From contig CACBAO010000015.1 in assembly GCA_902537235.1 (NCBI GenBank), forward strand, positions 1 to 42,624: 42,624 nt of DNA, written 5' to 3'. Positions within the stretch are counted from its first letter, which is position 1. Each line of letters opens with the position of its first letter. Under the pieces are notes generated by a model, which had not been told where the DNA came from, ran no database searches, and saw only the letters and a list, made by a program, of their open reading frames with translations. The translations under genes were made by a program, and so were the position numbers. Of this stretch, positions 38,086-42,624 are shown in pieces. Origin of the DNA: an uncultured Alphaproteobacteria bacterium. GTDB taxonomy: Bacteria; Pseudomonadota; Alphaproteobacteria; Rhodobacterales; Rhodobacteraceae.

Positions 38086-38706
38086 TTAGTACAACTCTAC
38101 TTCTTTAAGTGTACCCATTACCCATGTTTCCTTTTTTACAAGATCACCTGATTTATCAAATATCTCCAAAAGACCGTTTCTTACTCCATTTTTTTGAAAT
38201 CCGCTTTCGATCAATTCGCCTGATTCAAGATAGAATTTCCAGATACCTTCTAGGTTGTTATCTTTATACTCTTCTTGAGTCCTAATGTTACCGCTCCGAT
38301 AATAAAATACCCAAATCCCTGATTTTTTGTCCTCGCTATATACTTCTTTTGATCTCATATTTCCATTATCAAAATAAGTTAACCATTTACCACTCTTTTT
38401 GCCTTTGATGTAAGAACCTTTTGCTCGTAATTTTCCGTTATCATGAAAATATTCCCAATCTTCTTCTTTTAAACCATTTAACAATGTTCCAGTATTTTCT
38501 ACATATCCATTGCTCCAGAAAGTTTTGACTAGACCACTGACAGTTTTCTTATTTTCTTTAAAGAAGTAGACACGATTTTCTCTTATAAGATCATTCAAAG
38601 ATATAAAGTTCTCTAACAGACCTAAGTTCATTAAAAATAAAAAAGCCATCGATGCAACAACCAAACGAAAATGTCTCATGGCTCTGGTTAATTTAAAGGT
38701 TTTCAT
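38086..38706 (-). CDS. MORN-like repeat protein with membrane anchor (YwqK type)
   Basis: A 206-residue protein. An N-terminal hydrophobic helix (about residues 14-32) acts as an anchor or uncleaved signal. Behind it lie six or so repeats of about 22-24 residues with the pattern G-x-W-x-x-Y-x-x-x-G-x-(L/M/I)-x-x-x-x-x-Y, for example SGKWLTYFDNGNMRSKEVY and SGIWVFYYRSGNIRTQEEY. These are MORN-variant repeats as in YwqK-type proteins, whose function is mostly unknown. I chose ATG 38706; a TTG at 38748 would add 14 residues. It lies between the P450 and the alkyltransferase gene, all closely packed. Confidence 0.75.
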   Translation of the reverse strand: MKTFKLTRAMRHFRLVVASMAFLFLMNLGLLENFISLNDLIRENRVYFFKENKKTVSGLVKTFWSNGYVENTGTLLNGLKEEDWEYFHDNGKLRAKGSYIKGKKSGKWLTYFDNGNMRSKEVYSEDKKSGIWVFYYRSGNIRTQEEYKDNNLEGIWKFYLESGELIESGFQKNGVRNGLLEIFDKSGDLVKKETWVMGTLKEVELY

Positions 38707-38748
38707 TATACGCTTTTTTCTTTGAATTACACTTAGTTTAGAGATCAA

Positions 38749-39933
38749 TTAATTCATTTCAACATTTAATGACTTTAGTCCATGAAAGTGATATATATCT
38801 GCATATTCAGGTTTTTGAAGTATCTTAATGTGCTTTTTGTTTTCAAAAAGGTTTTTTAGTGCTAACTTTACTTCTAAACGAGCCAATGGAGCTCCAAGAC
38901 AGAAATGCGTCCCTGCGCCAAAAGAATTGTGCATTATTGAGGGTCTGTTTGAAATGAATTCTGAGGGCCTATCCCATCGACACTGATCTTGTCCAGACGC
39001 ACCTATTACCAAACTAATTTTTTCTCCATGAGAAATCTCTATATTATCGATAGTTAAGTTTTCGTAAGCAAATCTTGTGAAAATATGAAGTGGCGGATCA
39101 TATCTCAAGATCTCTTCCACAATATTTTGCCAGTCTTTCTCCTTTAAAAACCGGCATTCAACTTTGTTAGTAAGTAATGCTTTTATACCATTGCCAATGG
39201 TATGTACAGTCGCCTCATGTCCTGCGTTTAGCAACAGAATGCAAGTTGAGATCAATTCATCAAAACTGAGCATTTCGTTATCTTCTTCTGCATTAATAAG
39301 GTGAGTGATCAAATCGTCTGCTGGCTTTGAGCGACGCTCATTCACAAATTTTTCTATGTATTCATAGAACTCTTTGGAAGATTGGTTTGCTAAGTTCTTA
39401 GTATGTTCTGAAATATCTGCTTGATATACAGCAACCATAGTATTAGACCACTTTAACAGTTGATCTGACATTTCTTCAGGTATTCCTAAAAGACGAGCAA
39501 TAGTAATAACCGGAACTTGCTTTGCGTAATTCTCAATTAGATCTGTTTCTTTATCCTTTATCTTATGTAATAAGTCATGACATAGTGTGTCGATATCTCT
39601 AGATATCCTTTGAATGTTTTTAGTAGTGAATGCGCGTATTACTAATCCTCTTAGTCGGGAGTGTCTGGGTCCTTCTAATTCTAGCATTGAGTTTTTTTCA
39701 ATCCTATAAAAGTTACTAAGTTCTTTGTCATATATTTGTTCAATCCCCAGTGGCAACTCTCTACCAAACCTTTTATCCTTGAAAATCTTATTTATCGTTT
39801 CATGTTTGAAAAATGCCTTCTGATTGTAATTTTTCCAGAAGCAAACCCCACCCTCCTTTAAGATTTCGCGATAGAAAACATAGGGATTTTGAACAAATTT
39901 TTTTTCAACTGGAGATTGATCTACTTTAAACAT
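38749..39933 (-). CDS. Cytochrome P450, substrate unknown
   Basis: A 394-residue soluble bacterial P450. The I-helix has LLNAGHEATVHTIGNG (the AGxE(T/A)T-like oxygen-binding region), the K-helix ExxR is EILRYDPP, and the heme-binding loop FGAGTHFCLGAPLAR has the thiolate Cys345. There is no fused reductase and no ferredoxin gene in the window, so its electron partners are elsewhere. Substrate is not predictable. It is divergent from the M20 gene across 98 nt. Confidence 0.95.
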   Translation of the reverse strand: MFKVDQSPVEKKFVQNPYVFYREILKEGGVCFWKNYNQKAFFKHETINKIFKDKRFGRELPLGIEQIYDKELSNFYRIEKNSMLELEGPRHSRLRGLVIRAFTTKNIQRISRDIDTLCHDLLHKIKDKETDLIENYAKQVPVITIARLLGIPEEMSDQLLKWSNTMVAVYQADISEHTKNLANQSSKEFYEYIEKFVNERRSKPADDLITHLINAEEDNEMLSFDELISTCILLLNAGHEATVHTIGNGIKALLTNKVECRFLKEKDWQNIVEEILRYDPPLHIFTRFAYENLTIDNIEISHGEKISLVIGASGQDQCRWDRPSEFISNRPSIMHNSFGAGTHFCLGAPLARLEVKLALKNLFENKKHIKILQKPEYADIYHFHGLKSLNVEMN

Positions 39934-40031
39934 TGTATACTAGTACTTCAAAATTTCTTTTAAAATTTAGCAAGCATGATAACTTATATTTTGTTATTTA
40001 AAAACGAACGAACATAAAATTAATAGTTACT

Positions 40032-40472
40032 ATGCCGATTATCAATAGAATAGCAGATTACTTTGATGAAATGCAAGGATGGAGGCATCATATTCATGCT
40101 AATCCAGAACTGGGATTTGATTGTTTCGAGACAGCAAAGTTTGTTGAGTCGAAACTAGAGGAGTTTGGTGTGGATGAAATCCACTCTCAAATAGCAAAAA
40201 CAGGGATTGTCGCAATAATTAAGGGTAAATCAACTGGAAAAACAATTGGTCTCAGGGCTGATATGGATGCATTGCCTTTAGCAGAGTTAACAAATAAAAA
40301 ATATAGATCTAAACATGAAGGTGTAATGCACGCTTGTGGGCATGATGGACACACTACTATGCTTTTAGGGGCTGCTAAGTATTTATCCGAGACTAGGAAT
40401 TTTTCTGGAAATGTAGCCTTGATTTTCCAACCAGCTGAGGAAGGAGGGGGGGGGAGCCAAAGTGATGTGTAG
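40032..40472 (+). CDS. M20 family amidohydrolase, N-terminal part (frameshifted)
   Basis: A 146-residue fragment with the M20D N-terminus: WRHHIHANPELGFDCFET, LRADMDALPL, and the metal-binding HACGHDGHTTMLLGAA, ending FQPAEEGGGG. It then leaves the family alignment (SQSDV, stop) after a 9-G run at 40446-40454. Members of the family (hippurate hydrolase, AbgB, indole-acetyl-amino-acid hydrolases) cut N-acyl amino acids using two divalent metals. It starts at ATG 40032, divergent from the P450. The continuation is in the next frame. Confidence 0.9.
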   Translation: MPIINRIADYFDEMQGWRHHIHANPELGFDCFETAKFVESKLEEFGVDEIHSQIAKTGIVAIIKGKSTGKTIGLRADMDALPLAELTNKKYRSKHEGVMHACGHDGHTTMLLGAAKYLSETRNFSGNVALIFQPAEEGGGGSQSDV

Positions 40473-41196
40473 CGAAGGCATTATGGAGAAGTTTCGGATT
40501 GATGAAGTTTATGGGATACACAATGATCCTGGGTCTCCTTTAGGTTTTTTTAAAACTTGCATAGGCCCCAGCATGGCTGCAGCAGATGATTTTGTGATTA
40601 AAATAATTGGTCAAGGAGGTCATGCGGCGGAGCCTGAAGAAACAATTGACCCACTTGTAATTGGGGTGCAGCTTGTTCAAGCTATACAAACAATTTCGTC
40701 TAGGAATTTTTCAGCTTTGGAAAAAGTAGTAATCTCTATTACTCAGTTTCACGCAGGAACAACACACAACATTGTTCCTAACAATGCATTTATCAACGGA
40801 ACTGTTCGAACTTTATCTAAAGAAGCACAAAGCGTCGTTGTAAAAAGGTTAAAGGAACTATGCAAAGGTTATAGTAAAGGTTTTGGAGGGAAAATTAAAT
40901 TGAACTACAACTATGGTTACCCTCCTACCGTAAATCATCAAAGAGAAACAAAATTTGCTGCTGATGTGGCTAAAGAAATAGTGGGTACAGAAAAAGTAGA
41001 TATTGATGCTAAGCCGATAATGGCGTCTGAGGACTTTTCATATATGATAGAGGAACGCCCCGGATGCTATTTCCATGTTGGGCAGGGTGTTGGAGCAGCT
41101 GTTCACAACCCAGAGTATGATTTTAATGATGACCTTTCACCGATTGGAGCAAGTTTTTTTGCGAAATTGGTTGAAAAATCAAATCCAGTCTCATAA
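40453..41196 (+). CDS. M20 family amidohydrolase, C-terminal part (frameshifted)
   Basis: This frame carries the rest of the enzyme: GAKVMCSEGIMEKFRIDEVYGIHN, then the dimerisation lid with GQGGHAAEPEETIDPL and GTTHNIVPNNAFINGTVRTL. The catalytic-domain end has MASEDFSYMIEERPGCYFHVG and AVHNPEYDFND, which contribute metal ligands. Removing one G from the 9-G run joins both parts into a 387-residue protein of normal length with no other defect. A GTG at 40462 or ATG at 40465 could in principle start a separate C-terminal chain, but it would lack the metal site HACGH. The gene is broken only at this point. Confidence 0.88.
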   Translation, partial: GAKVMCSEGIMEKFRIDEVYGIHNDPGSPLGFFKTCIGPSMAAADDFVIKIIGQGGHAAEPEETIDPLVIGVQLVQAIQTISSRNFSALEKVVISITQFHAGTTHNIVPNNAFINGTVRTLSKEAQSVVVKRLKELCKGYSKGFGGKIKLNYNYGYPPTVNHQRETKFAADVAKEIVGTEKVDIDAKPIMASEDFSYMIEERPGCYFHVGQGVGAAVHNPEYDFNDDLSPIGASFFAKLVEKSNPVS

Positions 41197-41219
41197 GTTT
41201 GTCACCATCTTTCGAGTTA

Positions 41220-41734
41220 CTAGAACGAAGATTCAAGACTTTTTGAGAATTGAAGTAATGATTTTGTTGACTGTCTACCTAAGATAGCATTTCCGTATGC
41301 AAATCTACCAAACCTGGCAACTACATTTTTGTGTCTCAACGCATACTGGTAGACTTTGTCAGAGGTGTGCATTCGAAATAACGGCATAGACATTTCTTGA
41401 ACCTTAAATTCTCACTATGCATTAACGGTATTAAGATAAAGTGAAATCTTTCTTTTTTTGTTGGCTGACATCAAGTGTGCATAAACAATTTAAGCAGGTT
41501 CGTAAGGCAAGTATGTCTCCTGAAAAGGACCTTGGTGTTCCTCTAAAAACATTTCTAGTAAATTGATCAGTTAATATGATAAGAGCTAGCGAGCCGTGTA
41601 AAGATCTTTGCCAATCATTCAAATACTCAAGCATCGCGTCTTTTATCAGATTGCCAAAATTTTTTAATTTGGAAGTCGGAATACTTATCTTTCTTGAACC
41701 AGTCTTTTGGATTACAGTCTTCAAACCAAAAATT
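41220..41734 (-). pseudogene. DUF924 family gene, broken by at least three frameshifts
   Basis: On the minus strand the conserved DUF924 sequence can be followed in order through shifting frames. FWFEDCNPKDWFKKDKYSDF (from about 41731) is in one frame. NLIKDAMLEYLNDWQRSLHG, LALIILTDQFTRNVFRGTPR and SFSGDILALR are in a second. ERFHFILIPLMHSENL is in a third. VQEMSMPLFRMHTSDKVY, FGRFAYGNAILGRQSTK and the typical C-terminal ESSF-stop (stop at 41220-41222) are in a fourth. The shifts fall at the A6T4-like run 41656-41665 (one base too many), the 7-A run 41453-41459 (one too few) and near 41402-41408 (one too few). No start codon is evident; an in-frame TAA lies just upstream of FWF. DUF924 proteins are about 180 residues with no known function. 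It is a genuine decayed gene. Confidence 0.88.
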
Positions 41735-41826
41735 TTATACCTTGTTTATTTTTTTATAATTAAACAGAAGTAAATGGAAAAGTTTCCTTTCGTTCAATAT
41801 CGTTACTATTTCCTAAAAACAGTTAA

Positions 41827-42171
41827 CTAATCATTATACACGGCCTCAGGAATAATGTGGGTTCCTTCAGCATCCAAAATAATTCTATAAACATTTGTAA
41901 CTGTGCTTAAAGGCAATGGTTTATATAAATGGGGAAATAACTGGTTGTTTCTACTTATTTCCCATTCTATCTCTAAATCCTTCGTTTCTACTTCTAGCAA
42001 ATACAACGGACTTTTAAATTTGAAATGTTTTTCTAAAGTTTCTTTCAATTGTTTTGAAGTAGAAAAGTGAATAAATCCATCTTTTAGATCACTGTTTGAT
42101 CCAGCAAAAAAATTATTTTTTTTTGCGCCTTCCCATTCATCCTCCTCACATACCTTGAAAACCTTACCCAT
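41827..42171 (-). CDS. DUF952 family protein
   Basis: A 114-residue soluble protein of the DUF952 family. Its pattern is visible throughout: EDEWEGAKKNNFFAGSNSD, KDGFIHFSTSKQLKETLEKHF, LYLLEVETKDL, IEWEISRNNQLFPHLYKPLP and a C-terminal GTHIIPEA. The family has an ADP-ribosyltransferase-like fold by some reports, but its function is unknown. It lies 7 nt after the cytochrome b561 gene and just downstream in direction precedes the DUF924 pseudogene. Confidence 0.87.
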   Translation of the reverse strand: MGKVFKVCEEDEWEGAKKNNFFAGSNSDLKDGFIHFSTSKQLKETLEKHFKFKSPLYLLEVETKDLEIEWEISRNNQLFPHLYKPLPLSTVTNVYRIILDAEGTHIIPEAVYND

Positions 42172-42178
42172 TGCTTGT

Positions 42179-42624
42179 TTATTTCTCGTTTTCCTTCAGA
42201 AAGGGAACCATAGAGCTCCAAACAAAATCATTTTGGGTCCGATGGTATATTGCAGCCAATATGTGAATGGAAATCAACCAAACTACAGTAGAGAAAAGCA
42301 ATTCGTGGAGCCAAATTATAATTTCTAAAAAAAGGCCGTTTTTATAACCCAGCCAGTAAAGGAAACCAATTCCCAAGCCTGTTGCTGCTATTCCTGAGAG
42401 AACAAAATACATCGAAATACGGACAAATTTTGCAGCTATAAGTTGTATTTTGGGAGTATTAGAAGGAAGTGCAGAATTATACGATTTTTTCATGTAAATA
42501 AAGCGAAACAAGATAAAGATCAAAAAAATAAGAGCAAAAAAGATCTCTGATTTAAGAAGTTCCAAGTCATTCAATTGTTCTTTATTTTCTATTTGCTTAT
42601 ATACTCCATACCCAAATAAAATAA
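42179..42624 (-). CDS. Cytochrome b561-like membrane protein (5' end outside window)
   Basis: The frame is open to the window edge (the residues before the TTG at 42574 read GYGVYKQIENKEQ), so the start is probably outside. About three hydrophobic helices are visible (roughly residues 25-45, 70-92 and 100-125 of the visible part). Candidate heme-binding His residues are in IIWLHELLFS and SIHILAAIYHRTQND, a spacing and AAxYH(H/R) ending seen in prokaryotic b561 proteins. Such proteins carry two b-type hemes and move electrons across the membrane. Without the N-terminal His-bearing helix the assignment stays moderate. Confidence 0.7.
   Translation of the reverse strand, partial: ILFGYGVYKQIENKEQLNDLELLKSEIFFALIFLIFILFRFIYMKKSYNSALPSNTPKIQLIAAKFVRISMYFVLSGIAATGLGIGFLYWLGYKNGLFLEIIIWLHELLFSTVVWLISIHILAAIYHRTQNDFVWSSMVPFLKENEK

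Noticed and set aside
41431-41724. A stand-alone 97-residue gene
   Set aside because: It is only the middle frame of the broken DUF924 gene; neighbouring frames hold the rest of the family sequence.

Overview
The window looks like a piece of the chromosome of an AT-rich, compact alphaproteobacterium, probably marine. The base composition was judged by eye and not computed. Three things point to Alphaproteobacteria: a pyruvate dehydrogenase E1-beta that carries its own lipoyl domain, a coiled-coil gene directly upstream of zapA (the ZapA/ZauP pair known from Caulobacter), and a UbiL-type ubiquinone hydroxylase. Gene order (bamB-der-SDR-cvpA-mlaFE-alr-dnaB-rplI-rpsR-rpsF, divergent from fabD-fabG-acpP-fabF-mltG) resembles Rhodobacterales-type chromosomes; this is from memory, not from a search. 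Almost everything is housekeeping. I saw no tRNA, rRNA, IS element, prophage, integrase or CRISPR array. Gene packing is very tight: many ATGA/TAATG couplings, 4-23 nt overlaps, and convergent genes that overlap or nearly touch.

Layout. 1-2609 (+): outer-membrane assembly lipoprotein bamB (5' end outside the window) and GTPase der. 2593-9297 (-): SDR, cvpA, lipid-transport ABC pair mlaF/mlaE, alanine racemase, dnaB helicase, then ribosomal proteins L9, S18 and S6. 9443-14646 (+): fatty-acid synthesis block fabD-fabG-acpP-fabF, mltG and cysE. 14648-21534 (-): the pyruvate dehydrogenase genes (E2, E1-beta, E1-alpha), an ftsB-like divisome gene, phosphoglycerate kinase broken by a frameshift, and transketolase. 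21671-22367 (+): zauP-like gene and zapA. 22364-32680 (-): grxD, bolA, purL, a TerB-like gene, an acyl-CoA synthetase, pyrG, secG, ilvC, a UbiL-like monooxygenase and carA. 32817-33272 (+): yqeY-like. 33294-39933 (-): membrane pyrophosphatase, an unrecognised exported protein, an MFS transporter, a short alkyltransferase, a MORN-like repeat protein and a cytochrome P450. 40032-41196 (+): an M20 amidohydrolase broken by a frameshift. 41220-42624 (-): a DUF924 pseudogene, a DUF952 protein and a cytochrome b561 cut by the window edge.

How the genes work together: central carbon flow (pgk, tkt, PDH) feeds acetyl-CoA to the fab block. purL, carA and pyrG serve nucleotide synthesis. bamB, mlaEF, mltG, alr, ftsB and zapA serve the envelope and cell division. 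grxD and bolA form an iron-sulfur pair.

Most notable points: (1) the PDH E2 has no lipoyl domain, so the only swinging arm encoded here is on E1-beta; (2) pgk and an M20 peptidase are each broken at a 9-base homopolymer that is one base too long; (3) a DUF924 gene has at least three frameshifts but is still recognisable to its last residues; (4) the membrane pyrophosphatase carries the potassium-dependent signature, not the one I expect in alphaproteobacteria; (5) there is an exported protein I cannot assign. I found no convincing new multi-gene system.
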